A stretch of DNA of 64,000 bases, taken from NCBI RefSeq assembly GCF_042453785.1, contig NC_091675.1, positions 1,686,501 through 1,750,500 on the forward strand, given 5' to 3'. This document shows positions 11,669 through 23,143 of this stretch, one piece after another. Each line of letters opens with the position of its first letter. The stretch's first letter is position 1. This DNA comes from Malus domestica. Lineage: Eukaryota > Streptophyta > Magnoliopsida > Rosales > Rosaceae. Below the pieces are notes generated by a model that was not told the origin of the DNA, did no database searches, and saw nothing but the letters and a program-made list of their open reading frames with translations. Position numbers and translations under genes: made by a program.

Positions 11669-12241
11669 ATCATAAAGGTTGCTGTTTGATATTTCATTGC
11701 TCTACATAGATGTTGAAGTTGCGGTTCTGCAAGCTGAGTTAGTTTTATTTTGATTGAGTTTAATCTCCTCAGGTAGTTTATTGTTGGCTATTTTCAATAA
11801 AGGGTTTTCAGTTTTTCCATATGGGATTAACTTGTACTAGAAAACAAATTTTATATATGAGATAGTTTGGTTTGCTAGAAAATCATTTTGTGATTTTGTT
11901 GAAGCATACTTTCAGGACTATTGATTATACTGTTGGTATTGATAAATTTTAGTTATCAAATGTGATCATGGCTTTATTGTGTCAAGATTGGGTTATATGA
12001 GTGGGAGTAATGTGTTTTAACATTACTGCACATTTTAGTTCACATGTTTACAAATTGCATATTGGGTATGTTGTGATTGCTGGGTTAATTCTGTAATGGA
12101 CAGAAGAAACTCATCAGTTCCATGCTTTAAAATGCTTAGGTAAGGTTGTATGTGATAATGAGCTTTCGGTTAACTTGGACTTGGTGATCACTTCCATGAT
12201 TTATAAGGCTGTTAGTCATATTTCATACTTAAGTGGGAGAA
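11669..12241. other. 3' untranslated part of the nested copia element
   Basis: Non-coding, T-rich internal sequence between the end of RNase H and the 3' LTR; it finishes with the purine-rich tract next to the LTR. No further gene is seen. Confidence 0.7.
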
Positions 12242-12780
12242 TGTAAGAGTATGAGTATGAGACAAACATTTAGAGCCGGATTGTATAAATCTTTGTTTGG
12301 AAAAGTCCTGTTAATGAGCCTTTTGATAAATCCTATTTGTTATAGAATTATGAGAGAGTATGGTATACCAATTCTATATGGGATATGACTCAGTATCAGG
12401 AGTCTAATTAATTCATATTGTGATATGGTTTAGCTGTTTGAGTTCCATAAGAATTCTAATAGGAGAATACTTGGAACACTGCTATATACATGTTTAGTCA
12501 CTGCTCTTACAAGTTTTTTTAACTCATCTTGTTCCGAATACCTATTGTTCGGTGAGTACTTGCGTTTTGTTAAAGAGGAGAAGATTAAACCTATTCGAAG
12601 AGTTGCAATGGCGTCGTCTTCAATCTCGGGTTCTGCAGGTCAGTTGCTATGCAAGTTTCAATATTTTCTCATAAGCATGTTTGGTCTAGATATATATCTT
12701 ATTATTAGTTTCTGATAATTCAATTGGTTAACTTGTGATTGGTGGTATTAGGACATACATATGTTTATATTTGTCTTTCA
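12242..12780 (+). repeat. 3' LTR of the nested copia element
   Basis: 539 bp, almost identical to 6197-6735. It also carries the ATG plus donor-like GT (from 12608), so read-out transcripts from this LTR could begin a spliced chimeric RNA. Confidence 0.93.
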
Positions 12781-12785
12781 GGAAC

Positions 12786-14782
12786 AAATCTGTGTCCATC
12801 TCAATTTTCTATTGATTCAGAAGTTACTGCTTTTGGGTCTGGTGCAAGAATTGAATCAGATTTGTATAAGGTTTGGAAGATGCATGATAGGGCTCTCATA
12901 CAACTTATCACTGCTACCTTGTCTCCTATGGCCATTACTTGTGCAATTGGGAGTAGTAGTGCTAGAGATCTATGGGTTCGTCTTCAAGAACAGTTTTCTA
13001 CAGTAAGCAAGACCTCTATTTTCCAGTTAAAGTCTGATATTCAAACAATCAAGAAAGGGGCTGATTCTGTCTCCCAATATCTTCAACGCATCAAAGAAAC
13101 AAGAGACTACCTTGCTGCTGCTGGTGTTACATTTGTCGGTGAAGATATTGTCATATTGGCATTAAATGGTCTACCTGTAGAATACAATACTTTCAGATGT
13201 GTTATTCGTGGCCGAGAAAATGTGATTTCGTTGAAGGAATTTCGTGCCCAGTTACTTGCGGAAGAAGCTACTATTGAAAACAATTCATGTGTTTCCTTTC
13301 CTACTGCAATGATGGTAAAGAATCAAGCTTCTCATTCTGGTGCTTCATCATCTTCATATCAAGGATCTTTCTCCAATGGGTTTCACAATTCTAATGGTTT
13401 TCATGGGAACTCTGGCCAATCTTCGTTTTATAATGGTGGCAACAAGTCAAAATTTAACGGTAAAGGCAAGGCTACATAATCAAGGCCATAAATTTGGTTC
13501 GAATCAGGGACAAAAGTTCTATCATTCTAAACCTATAGTTCATGATTTTGCTCCTGGTATACTTGGTAGTCATTCTCATGTTAACAATGGTACTTCCTCT
13601 TCAAATGTCATATGTCAAATATGTTATCTACACGACCATTCTGCTGCTACGTGTGTGTATAGAAGTGATGATTCTTCGGAGAATTGTCAAATTTGTGACA
13701 GAAGTAATCACACGGCCAAGACATGTTTTTACAGAAACAAAGAAAGGAATTCTCCATCACAAATGACTGCTATGAATACTGTTTTTCCTGGTTCAATGCA
13801 ACCTCAGTATATGAGTGCTATGCCTCCCATGTTGAATATGGGTTCTTCTCACATGCCTCCCATGTCCACTATGAACTCAGTGAACATGGTTCCTTCCATG
13901 AATGCATCTTCTTCCTATGTTATGCCCACTATGTCTACTGCAATGCCTAATCAAGTCCATTATCAAGTCTGGCTAACTGATTCTGGTACAACCAATCACA
14001 TGACGAATGAATTGAGTAATTTGTCCATTGCTTCACCATATTCTCAAAATGATACAGTTCAAACAGCAGCTGGTGAAGGTTTGCAAGTTTCTCATATTGG
14101 AGATTCTCTTTTAAGGACTTCTCTACAGCCTATAAAACTGAATTCAGTTCTTTATGTTCCAAAGCTATCTCATAATTTGTTGTCTGTTCATCGCATTTGT
14201 CTTGACAACAACTGTTGGCTAATTTTTTATGCTTACTGTTTTTGGATTCAGGACAAAGTCACAGGGAGAATCTTGTTTAAGGGACTCTGTAACAATGGAT
14301 TGTATCCCATTCCTTCCTTTACTACCATACCTCATATACCTCAAAAACAAGCAAATCAAGCTGTTGCCTGTCTTGGACATACTGTCACCTCAAACTTGTG
14401 GCATTGCAGACTAGGTCATCCTTCAAATCCTATTGTTTCTCTTACACTTAGGAAATCTAATGTTGCTGTTAATAAGGATGTGTCTTCTATAGTTTGTCAA
14501 AGTTGTCTAGAAGGCAAATTTAGTAAACTTCCTTTCTATCCAGCTACTTCCAAATATGTAATACCTTTTGAAGTTGTACATAGTGACCTATGGGGGCCTG
14601 CACCTTGTGTCTCTGTGGATGGATTCAAGTACTATGTCATATTTGTTGACGAATGTACTAGATTTTGTTGGATGTTTACTTTGATAAATAAATCAGATTT
14701 TGTCTCCATTTTCATTTCCTTCTATCAGTATGTTTTTACTCAATTTTCAGCCAAAATTAAGATCTTGCAAAGTGATGGGGGG
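12786..14782 (+). pseudogene. Outer copia gag (C-terminal piece), protease and integrase start
   Basis: The gag frame resumes at 12786 (NLCPSQF...) and covers the UBN2-type domain (KVWKMHDRALIQLITATLS), ending in a stop at 13477-13479 in a Gly/Asn/Ser-rich tail. The pol frame is one register away, taking over near 13470 (HNQGHKFGSNQG). This is a frameshift in what is normally one polyprotein. Two Cys/His clusters (ICQICYLHDH; CQICDRSNHTAKTC) stand where a zinc knuckle is expected. Protease motif LTDSGTTNHM lies at about 13975-14004, gag-pre-integrase NLWHCRLGHPS at about 14395-14427, then the integrase HSDLWGPAP and VDECTRF region. At 14777-14783 a run of seven Gs shifts the frame again. Confidence 0.8.
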
Positions 14783-14783
14783 G

Positions 14784-16839
14784 AGAATATATTAGTAAAT
14801 CTATTCAATCATTTCTTGCTCAACACGGCATTCTTCATCATAAATCTTGTCCTTATACCCCTGAACAAAACGGGTTGGCTGAGAGAAAGCATAAACATAT
14901 TGTTCAAACCGCTTTCACTATGTTACAAAATGCAAATTTGCCTTCTACATTCTGGACTTTTGCTTGTCAAACAGCAGTTTACTTAATTAACAGAATGCCA
15001 TCTTCCGTTATTCATAATAACTCTCCATTTGAACAATTATATTCTGTAATCCCAGATATTCATCATCTTCGAGTCTTTGGTTGTTCTTGTTTCCCATTGT
15101 TAAAACCTTATAATAGCAACAAGTTCCAACCTAAGTCTACTAAGTGTATATTTTTGGGATATGCCTTGACCTATAAGGGGTACATATGTTATGATCCTAG
15201 TCATGCGAAAATCTATATATCCAGGCATGTTATTTTTAACGAAATAGATTTTCCATATGCCACAATGGTTTTCAAACCTAAGATTTCTGTGCCACAACCA
15301 TCTCAAACTACTGTTAGCTATTCTTCTGTGCTTCCTAATCTTGAAAATATCCTGGTTACCCCTTCAACAACCTGTCCATCAACCCAATCATCTAATACTC
15401 ACCCTTCTCAGCCTACTATACAATCTTCACCTCAACCAATACCACAATCCATAAACCCACCTGCTTCTCAATCCATTGTTGCTCAAGATTCTTCTGTGGT
15501 ACCTGAATATAGCTCAGAGACCTTGCAAGTGGTTCATGATATTCCCCCAATGAATCTACACCCTATGCAAACACGATCTAAAAGTGGGATCATAAAGAAG
15601 AAAGTTTTCTTAGCATCTGTTCACAGTGCAGTTGAGGTTGATTTAACAACAATTGAACCAGCCACTTACAAGTCAGCTTTAAAAGTTCCAGTTTGGTATA
15701 GTGCAATGCAAGAGGAGATTGAAGCTTTGTATTCACAGAATACATGGAGTTTGGTTGATCTGCCACCTAATAAGAATTTAGTTGGGTGTAAATGGGTGTT
15801 TAAAATAAAAAGGAATGCTGATGGGAGTATTGCCAGACATAAGGCTCGATTGGTAGCAAAGGGGTTTAGCCAGGAACAAGGATTGGATTATGGGGAAACT
15901 TTTAGTCATGTGGTAAAGCCTACTACTGTACGATTGGTTCTTACTCTTGCTGCACAATTTAATTGGCCATTAAGACAACTTGATGTTAAAAATGCATTTC
16001 TTCATGGCATTTTAAATGAAGAGGTGTACATGTCACAACCTCCCGGGTTTGAAGATTCCAGATATCCTTACTTAGTGTGCAAATTACACAAGTCTCTTTA
16101 TGGTTTAAAACAGGCTCCACGGGCTTGGAATGATAGATTTACTCAGTTTTTACCTCAATTGGGTTTCAGCAATACTTATTCTGACTCTTCACTGTTTGTC
16201 AAGTGTGTTGGTGCTGAAATTGTGATACTTTTGTTGTATGTTGATGATATAATCATCACTGGAAGTGCAGCTGCAACAATTCAACAAGTTATTGCCCAGT
16301 TAACTACAAAATTTGAGCTTAAGGATCTTGGTCCTTTACACTTTTTCTTGGGTATTCAGATCACTAGAACTGCCTCTGGTTTATTTTTATCTCAAGAGAA
16401 GTACATTCAGGACTTGTTGAAGAAAACAGAAATGTTGGATTCCAAACCTGCAGCCACTCCTTGTTTGCCTTACAATAGGCTTCTTAAGGATGATGGACAA
16501 CCTTTTAACAATCCAGCACTATACAGAAGTATCGTTGGGGCCTTGCAGTATCTTGTATTTACCAGGCCTGACATTGCCTTTTCGGTTCATCAAGTTAGTC
16601 AGTTTATGCAGGTTCCAATGATCTCTCACTTCACTGTAGTTAAAAGAATATTACGATATCTTAAAGGTTCTCTAAATCATGGCATTAGTTACAGTAGTGG
16701 AGAGTTGATCCTAAAGGCTTTTAGTGATGCTGACTGGGCAGGAGACCCTAATGATCGAAGGTCAACTACTGGCTTAGTGGTATTTCTTGGAAATAATCCT
16801 ATTTCTTGGTCTTCTAAGAAGCAACAGACTGTGTCTAGG
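14784..16839 (+). pseudogene. Outer copia integrase end, reverse transcriptase and RNase H start
   Basis: After the G-run frameshift the third register reads YTPEQNGLAERKHKH (integrase core end), the integrase C-terminal region, then reverse transcriptase: GCKWVFKIKRNADGS, RLVAKGFSQEQG, LDVKNAFLHG, YGLKQAPRAW and the catalytic YVDD (about 16238-16249). It continues through KDLGPLHFFLG and TRPDIAF into RNase H (DADWAGD). The frame is cut at QQTVSR by the solo LTR at 16840 and resumes at 18631. Confidence 0.85.
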
Positions 16840-18625
16840 TGATGTGAAAAATAAGTTAACACACAAATTAAACCCTCTTTTTGACAATTGTAGTATAGAT
16901 GTAAGTAGGGTATCGTTCTAGGCCGGGGATTAGGAGGGATTGCTAATCTATTCTAAATTAATTTAAAAATATTAAATAAGACTCAAGGACACAAAACTAG
17001 GCTAAAAACTCTAATAACTCGAAACACACTTAAAATGACTCAAAATAATGAAAACAATCAAATTAAACACTAGGAACTGAAATGGACGGAAATTAAATTA
17101 AAAGACTAACAATAAAGAAAACTAACTAAATAATATAATTTAATAATGGATGGGTGTTTGGTTTTGATGAAAAGTAAATTAAACTTAATTAAATTACAGA
17201 ATTGACAAAAACATAAAATTAAGGTAAAATGATAAATGACGGACTAGCTAGAGGGTTCTTCTCCACACATGACACATAAGCAACCTAAATTGATTTTCAG
17301 TTGTTCTTTCAATAAATTGTGAATTTCAATACTCCAGATTAACCGTGAACAGCACTAATTAACCCTCAGTTTTTCCACAAGTTATTGGGTTGGATGATTG
17401 CATACGACAACCTAAAACATTCCCTACAAGTTCCCTACATGAATTGCATAATAGAGATACAAGCAAGAATCATTAAGTTCTATGAAAAACATAAGCATTG
17501 ACGAGCCACTCGTTACTATGATTTGCATGAAACTTATGCCAAGAATTTACTTAACGTGATTGTGACTAGCAACCTTCACTACTTGTGAATATAAGTTCAT
17601 AACGATTAGGTGAAATTCACTTATATTCTAGCATCAAATTCATGCATGTAAATTAAGTATGCATCCTTAATCGAAATACAAAAATAAGTTATCTATCAAG
17701 CAGTTAAGCAAATTAAATCACAACTCAGAAATCACAACTGAAGGTAATCAATTTATATTACAAATATATTCATGGCTTTGAATTAACCTCTAGCCAAAAT
17801 AAATTTAATTACACATTATTAAAACAGAAATAAAATAAAAGTTTGGAAAGATTAAACCGAAAGAGGAGAGTGCTTGCTGCTTCTGTCTATCTTCCTCCCC
17901 GTTCCGCGTCTTCTCGCCCCCCATGCTCAAGCTGCCAAGTGGCAGCTTTCCTCTTCTGTCCGTGTGGCTGTCTGTGTGGACTCCCTCGGTTTCTCTCTCC
18001 ACGCAGCTCAGCTGCTTCTGTTCCTGTCCTTCTCACGCTGCCCAAAGGCAGCCTTCTCCTTTCACTCACGCTGCCAAGGGCAGCTCTCTCCCGTGCCCCC
18101 TGCTGCACGCTGCCAAAGGCAGCTCTCTGCCTTCCACCAATATCCCCTTACTACTAGTCACGCCCTCCTTCTTTTATATCTTCTCTGCGCTATCCCTCTC
18201 TGTCCCTTTATTACTTTTTTTTTAATTTTATTTTCTTTTCAAGCTGTCAGTCTCTCCACTCCACCTTATTCTTCTATTTTTCTTTGCTTTTTATTATCTG
18301 CCATGCCTCTTTGTACCACTGACTGCATCATGATGTTGAGCAATTGCTAAAGCATCTGCCAACGAGTCCCTGTTCTGCCTTCTTGTTTCTGTCGGTCTCC
18401 CCTTATATTTTTCTTCTTTCCGTCTGTCAGTCCATGTGCCTTCTTTTCAAGGTATAAGCTGGAAAGTATTTTTGGCAACAAGATTCTTTTGTGCTATTTT
18501 TATTTTCTTTGCATAACAAATCCTAGAAACACAAAAATAACGTAAATATCTCAAAAATATAAGGAACTAACTAAGAAAAGACGAGTGAATTCGAAGTAAA
18601 AATATATATAAATATGATCCGATCA
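16840..18625. mobile_element. Solo LTR (1,786 bp) inserted in the outer copia RNase H
   Basis: Begins TGATGTGAAA, ends GATCCGATCA, with 5-bp duplications CTAGG at 16835-16839 and 18626-18630. The interrupted RNase H frame reads straight across the site when the insert is ignored (QTVSR then SSTEAEYRAL). There is no internal coding region, so it is a solo LTR or a non-autonomous LTR derivative. A second member at 42079-43782 shares the first ~1,000 bp closely. The distal part is pyrimidine-rich and here carries four short GC-rich palindromes. Confidence 0.85.
17931..18123. repeat. Four GCTGCC...GGCAGC mini-palindromes
   Basis: GCTGCCAAGTGGCAGC (17931-17946), GCTGCCCAAAGGCAGC (18037-18052), GCTGCCAAGGGCAGC (18070-18084) and GCTGCCAAAGGCAGC (18109-18123) each form a 6-7-bp GC-rich stem with a tiny loop. 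The related solo LTR at 42079 lacks them. Confidence 0.8.
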
Positions 18626-18630
18626 CTAGG

Positions 18631-19002
18631 TCGTCAACTGAGGCAGAGTACAGGGCGTTGTCATCCACTGCTGCCGAGTTAGATTGGGTGCAGCAACTTC
18701 TTACTTTTTTGAAAATCAAACTCGAGTATACTCCTGTTTTGTTTTGTGATAATATGTCTGCCATTGCACTATCCTTTAATCCTGTGCAACATCAACGGAC
18801 AAAACACATTGAAGTGGATGTTCATTTTGTCCGCGAAAGAGTGGCCAACAAGAAACTCCTTGTGCAGTTTGTTTCCTCCTCAGAACAGTTTGCTGATATA
18901 CTCACTAAAGGTCTTAGTTCACCATTGTTTACTACTCATTGCTCCAACCTCATGCTTGGGTCATCCCAACCTGAGCTTGAGGGGGGATGTAAGAGTATAT
19001 AA
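18631..19002 (+). pseudogene. Outer copia RNase H, C-terminal piece
   Basis: Continues the frame broken at 16839: STEAEYRAL, then CDNMSAIALS, then HQRTKHIEVDVHFVRE and QFADILTKGL, ending at a stop in the polypurine region. These are the standard copia RNase H terminal motifs. Confidence 0.88.
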
Positions 19003-19257
19003 CTGAATCATTTAGATTGTGCCATCTGTCATTAATACAGTGGCTAGATTGAAGGATACGATTGGGATATTCTAGCTATAACAAGATCAAGATAGTATAT
19101 AGCTATGATTCTGTAAGAAGATTGTAAGTAGAAAAAGTAATAAAGAAAATAATATCTCTTTCTTTCTCTAAAGTCTTCTCTCGTCTCTTTTCTTCTCTCT
19201 TAAGCTTTCTTTCTTCTTGTGTTCTATGTTAATGGCTTCCATCTGATATGGTTAACA
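18988..19257 (+). repeat. 3' LTR of the outer copia element
   Basis: 270 bp, matching 5560-5829. It is preceded by the polypurine tract ttgagggggga and followed by the duplicated AGCAG. Confidence 0.92.
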
Positions 19258-19935
19258 AGCAGAACACAGATTATCCAAGAGGGTTCGAGTCAGATTGTTG
19301 CTTACGGGAGAGGAGGTAAGAGCTCATAACTAATGGGAGATTTCTCCATGGCATTGGCTTTTGCACTCGAAAATGAAGGAAAGCTCGGGAGGACGGATGC
19401 CTAGCACAAGTTCAATGCTTTAAATGAAGTTTATAAAATTAATGATTTAAGTTTTTATGATGAAAATACATTATTCAAAAAAGGTGAAATATGTTCATTA
19501 CCCTGAGTGAAGAATGCATGTATGGAAGGATTCTACTATAAAAATAGGCGTGGGCATAGAAACCATAGAACCGTGAAACCGAATCGAACCACGCCAAAAT
19601 GGACCGTAAAATACCGTGTTAATAAAAAAAAGTCAACTTAGGTTCAAGAACCGGACCAAACCGTTCATACTAGTTTCGGTTTTGGTTTTCATCTTGAAAG
19701 AATCGGGCAAACTGAATATCATCTCCTTTGGATCCCAATTTTAATATCATCTCCATGCTTCATTAGCCCATACTGCTCCCAAAAGAATATTCGTCGTTAA
19801 AAGGATAAACTCTAGACTAATAATACAATAACTGTAACGATTCAATTATTGAATCAATTGATATCCTTAATGATTTTTAGGCGAAATTAAAATCGTGTTT
19901 CAAAGTTTTGACCTTGAGTAAGGACATATTGGTCA

Positions 19936-20165
19936 CTACATTTTGGAAAAGGATTCTCGTCGGATCCTTTTTTTGGGGATCTGAGGGATCCCGTGATCAT
20001 GATTGTTCATCGTACATCGTGTGGTTATAAATCATTTTAGATTTTAAATTTTAAATTAAATATAAATAGTACCTACCGAAAAATGACCACACGATATGAA
20101 CAATCATGATCACATAATTCTCCAACTCTCCAAAAAAAGAATCCAACGAGGATCATTTTCCCTAG
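19936..20165. mobile_element. MITE-like inverted-repeat element
   Basis: The ends GGAAAAGGATTCTCGTCGGA and the reverse complement of the right end (GGAAAATGATCCTCGTTGGA) match, as do inner arms around 'gatcatgattgttcat'. The paralogous block at about 61185 lacks it, which shows an insertion here. Exact target-site duplication is unclear. Confidence 0.6.
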
Positions 20166-20580
20166 TGTTTTCGTTATTGATATGCATTAAAGATAACTCG
20201 TCCTCCTTCATAGTAATGTGGTACGAAACGGTCGACGAGCGGGCGAGGGGTGGCTGTCGAGATGATGGGATGATTGATTTTTTGTGAGTTTATTTGTATT
20301 TCTTTAATTTTTATTATTATATAAAGAAAAAGGTAAATTACATTTTACATCCTTAAGTTTTAGTGGGATTACAACCTCGTACAACATCTTTAAAACATTT
20401 CAATCTCATACATCTACTTATCATTTCTTTCAATTTCATACGTTCGTTAAAAAATCTATTAAGTTAACCATTAAGTGATGACGTGATAAACATAAAGTCC
20501 TTGAAAAGAAGACAAAAGGAAAAGAAAAAAAAAAGAATAAAGCTTTAGTTAACTAATAGCCACATGATCCCATTAAAAGA

Positions 20581-20942
20581 TAGGCTTTTTAGTCAAAATA
20601 GTTTTTGAGATTTGCATAACACATCACTTTGGTCCTTAAGATTTGAAATCAATAGAAGTGATCTTTGAGACTGTCCACTATCAATCATTTTGGTCATTCC
20701 CTGCAAAATTATGCTAAATAAGGATCAAAACGACAAATATACTTTCAATTTAATAAACAAAGGGCAAACATGATTTGACAAAATTAAGGGTATTTTGGTC
20801 ATTCTATTCTTATTTAATGGACATTTTTCAAGGAATGACCAAAATGATTGATGATGGACAAACCAATTCAATTGATATCAAATATCATGAACCAAGGTGA
20901 GGAGTTATTAAATCTCAAGAACTATTTTGGATAAAAAGCCTA
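20581..20942. mobile_element. MITE with long (about 110 bp) terminal inverted repeats
   Basis: The arm starting taggctttttagtcaaaata is the inverted counterpart of the arm ending ttttggataaaaagccta. Both arms extend through the 'aatcattttggtcattcc' segment. A second copy lies at about 61858-62234, and a partial relative is visible near 54855. Confidence 0.65.
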
Positions 20943-21340
20943 AAAGATATCTATTGGCTGAGCATGTGATCCCTATTTTTTACCTTCACCCGAAGAACCT
21001 AAATATTATAGGATTTAATTTAAGTTAAGTCCAATTTTGCAAGTCAATATTAAGAATAGTCCATTTTTCGTGATCTTTGACATAAGTTCATCCCACGTCA
21101 TTTTTATTATCTTTTAAATTATTAATCTTTATTTCAATTTTGCCCTCATATTTTAAAAGGAAAACTAATGAAAAAGGTTTGAGAACTTTGTGTTTTAACG
21201 ATAAAGACAAAATTCCCTATTTTAAATTATCTCTATTCCTTTTTTCAAGGATTTTTATTTCTCCTTTTAAATATCCATTGCTAGTTTGAATTTCTTCTTT
21301 TTGAATTCAAAAAAGATGGGGCATCCCTCCATTTGTAACC

Positions 21341-22588
21341 AGAGTAAGATTCTCTCTCATCCTAATCTCTATCTACTTCCATCCCTTTCTATTTAAACGG
21401 TTGCGATTACGCTACGTCTATATCTTGTTTTGAATTTTTCTTGGCAACTAAAAGTTCGATCACATCACAACTCACCTCATGAGAGACTATGTGTACAAAA
21501 TTGCCAGCAAAACTAGTAAAGGAACACTATTTACATACAAGCAACAACAACTTAAAAAAGGAACTGCAAAAGAAACAACTAGTGACGATTACAAGAAAGA
21601 CTCTGCATTCAAAGCTACCAACAAAGTCATCAATTGCATTACGATAAATCGTACCAACACCATCATGAGACATGAAATAAAGACTCAAGCTCAAAAAGAC
21701 AAATCTAACATGGACAAAGCCGCCCTATAATCTAGAAAACCCACATCATAAAAATTCAACTTCATCTCTTGCCAAACCCACATGGAAAGGCATCCTCTCT
21801 GGATCCATTCCACCAAATCAATTAATCAGAGCCCTTGAAATTTGATCAAATAGCTACAAATATGGGCCCCTTTAAAAGTTATAATAACTTTAGCTGTTGG
21901 ATCAAATTTCAAGGGTCCGAATTAGGTGATTGGATGAATTTGGTGGAAGGGATCCGGAGAGGATCCCTTTTCAACCCACACTACCTAAAACAACCATAGA
22001 TGGGAGATTTTGAGAGAACGATTTGATTGAAAAAGGACAAAAAAATAATTGATTGAGAACTCAAATATAAGCAAGCTTAGGCACAGACTTAATCACCCCA
22101 AAAGGGACTAAAAGAATTAGTATGTCATTAATGTGTGATAAAAAAAAATCACTTGGCGGCTTAGGCACAACAATTTACTTTTTTAAGGACAAAAAAGACT
22201 TACAGAGGCACTTCAGCCTCCCCTTAACCAGTATTGTGTAAATTACACGCGTCACTAATCTAATCCAAAATGTACGCGAATAAAATATGAGTTTAAAATT
22301 TATTTTCAATCAGTGAGTCATCCCGTAGCGGTTATAAAATGACCGTTATTCAATGTATAAAAATCATAAGTGCTAGACCAATTCTAGTGTAGAGGTTTTT
22401 TTGTAAGATTATTTTCGTGGGGGCAATGATATTAAAATTATGCACAGATCACACAGAAGACAATCCTATCTTTACGTACAAGTTACATCGAACGGATAAG
22501 TAACGGGTCCAAACCATCGTTGAGAAAAAATGTGGGACTGCGCGATTTAACTATTTGATCGTTCTTTAGTAAATTGTGTATAGACAAG
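21341..22588. other. Intergenic repeats left of P450 copy 2
   Basis: Contains one copy of a roughly 300-bp unit (21450-21750) that recurs at 23840-24170 and 33550-33860. Each holds a similar short frame (83, 82 and 82 codons; plus strand) rich in Lys/Thr that resembles no known protein. 22380-22588 matches 32211-32600. No gene is supported. Confidence 0.5.
21784..21972. mobile_element. Palindromic MITE (GGAAAGG/GGATCC family)
   Basis: Ends GGAAAGGCATCCTCTCTGGA and the reverse complement of the right end GAAAAGGGATCCTCTCCGGA are near-matching inverted repeats about 45 bp long. The central 'aaagttataataacttt' core is shared with the MITEs upstream of the P450 genes. Confidence 0.6.
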
Positions 22589-23143
22589 AAAATATTATGG
22601 GATCAGTTTAAATAACAAGTCTAAAGCCATGTAGAAAGTTGTCGAAGAAATATCACACTTTTCACGAATCAGCTTGATGCTCCTTAATTGAACATTTGAC
22701 TAATGAGTTTATAATATTAAAAATAGCAAATTATAATATCAGACAACGTGGCATATGCGGGTTCATATGTTATTTATTTGGAGTAAAGATTCTTTTTGGA
22801 TATAAAAAAACTAAATATTAAAAATATTATGGGATCAGTTTAAATAATAAGTCTAAAGCCATGTAGAAAGTTGTCGAAGAAATATCACACTTTTCACGAA
22901 TCAGCTTGATGCTCCTTAATTGAACATTTGAATAATGAGTTTATAATATTAAAAATAGCAAATTATAATATCAGACAACGTGGCATATACGGGTTCATAT
23001 GTTAATTATTTGGAGTAAAGATTCTTTTCGGATCTAAAAACACTAAATATTAAAAATAGCAAATTATAATATCAGACAACGTGGCATATGCAGGTTCATA
23101 TGTTAATTATTTGGAGTACAGATTCTTTTCGGATCTAAAAAAA
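22589..23143. repeat. 232-bp tandem duplication (two full units and one partial)
   Basis: The segment starting aaaatattatgggatcag at 22589 is repeated from 22821 with few changes. A third, shortened unit begins near 23050. The corresponding flank of copy 3 (32617-32830) has a single unit. Confidence 0.8.

Larger units (their letters stand above)
6197..12780 (+). mobile_element. Ty1/copia LTR retrotransposon nested in the gag of the outer element
   Basis: Two 539-bp LTRs (6197-6735, 12242-12780), TG...CA, are flanked by GGAAC at 6192-6196 and 12781-12785. The primer-binding site TGGTATCAGAGCC begins at 6738, and a purine tract (gtgggagaa) precedes the 3' LTR. The two LTRs show only about three differences by eye, fewer per base than the host element's, as expected for the younger insertion. 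The single gag-pol frame carries several stops and a frameshift, so the element cannot make its own proteins. The gag start appears to lie inside the LTR and to be joined to the main frame by splicing (see the gag-pol entry). Confidence 0.93.
5560..19257 (+). mobile_element. Ty1/copia LTR retrotransposon with two nested insertions (outer element)
   Basis: Two 270-bp LTRs (5560-5829, 18988-19257), both TG...CA, are bounded by the direct repeat AGCAG at 5555-5559 and 19258-19262. A primer-binding site matching initiator tRNA-Met follows the 5' LTR, and a G-rich polypurine tract precedes the 3' LTR. Domain order is gag, protease, integrase, reverse transcriptase, RNase H, i.e. copia; the short LTR and ILLLYVDDIIITG reverse-transcriptase core suggest the Ale/Retrofit type (inference). 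The gag is split by the copia element at 6197-12780 and the RNase H region by the solo LTR at 16840-18625. With those two removed, the element is about 5.3 kb. The two LTRs differ at only a few positions by eye, so the insertion is fairly recent. The related block at 60.1 kb preserves an empty site. Confidence 0.92.
19263..21340. repeat. Repeat block A, paralogous to 60126-63480
   Basis: Long stretches align collinearly with the right end of the window (for example 19440-19560 with 60298-60410, and 20190-20300 with 61491-61600). The two copies differ by private insertions: the inverted-repeat element at 19936-20165 occurs only here, and the Helitron at 62393-63303 only there. No protein-coding gene is recognised; the short frame at 20096-20287 has no family resemblance. 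Confidence 0.75.
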
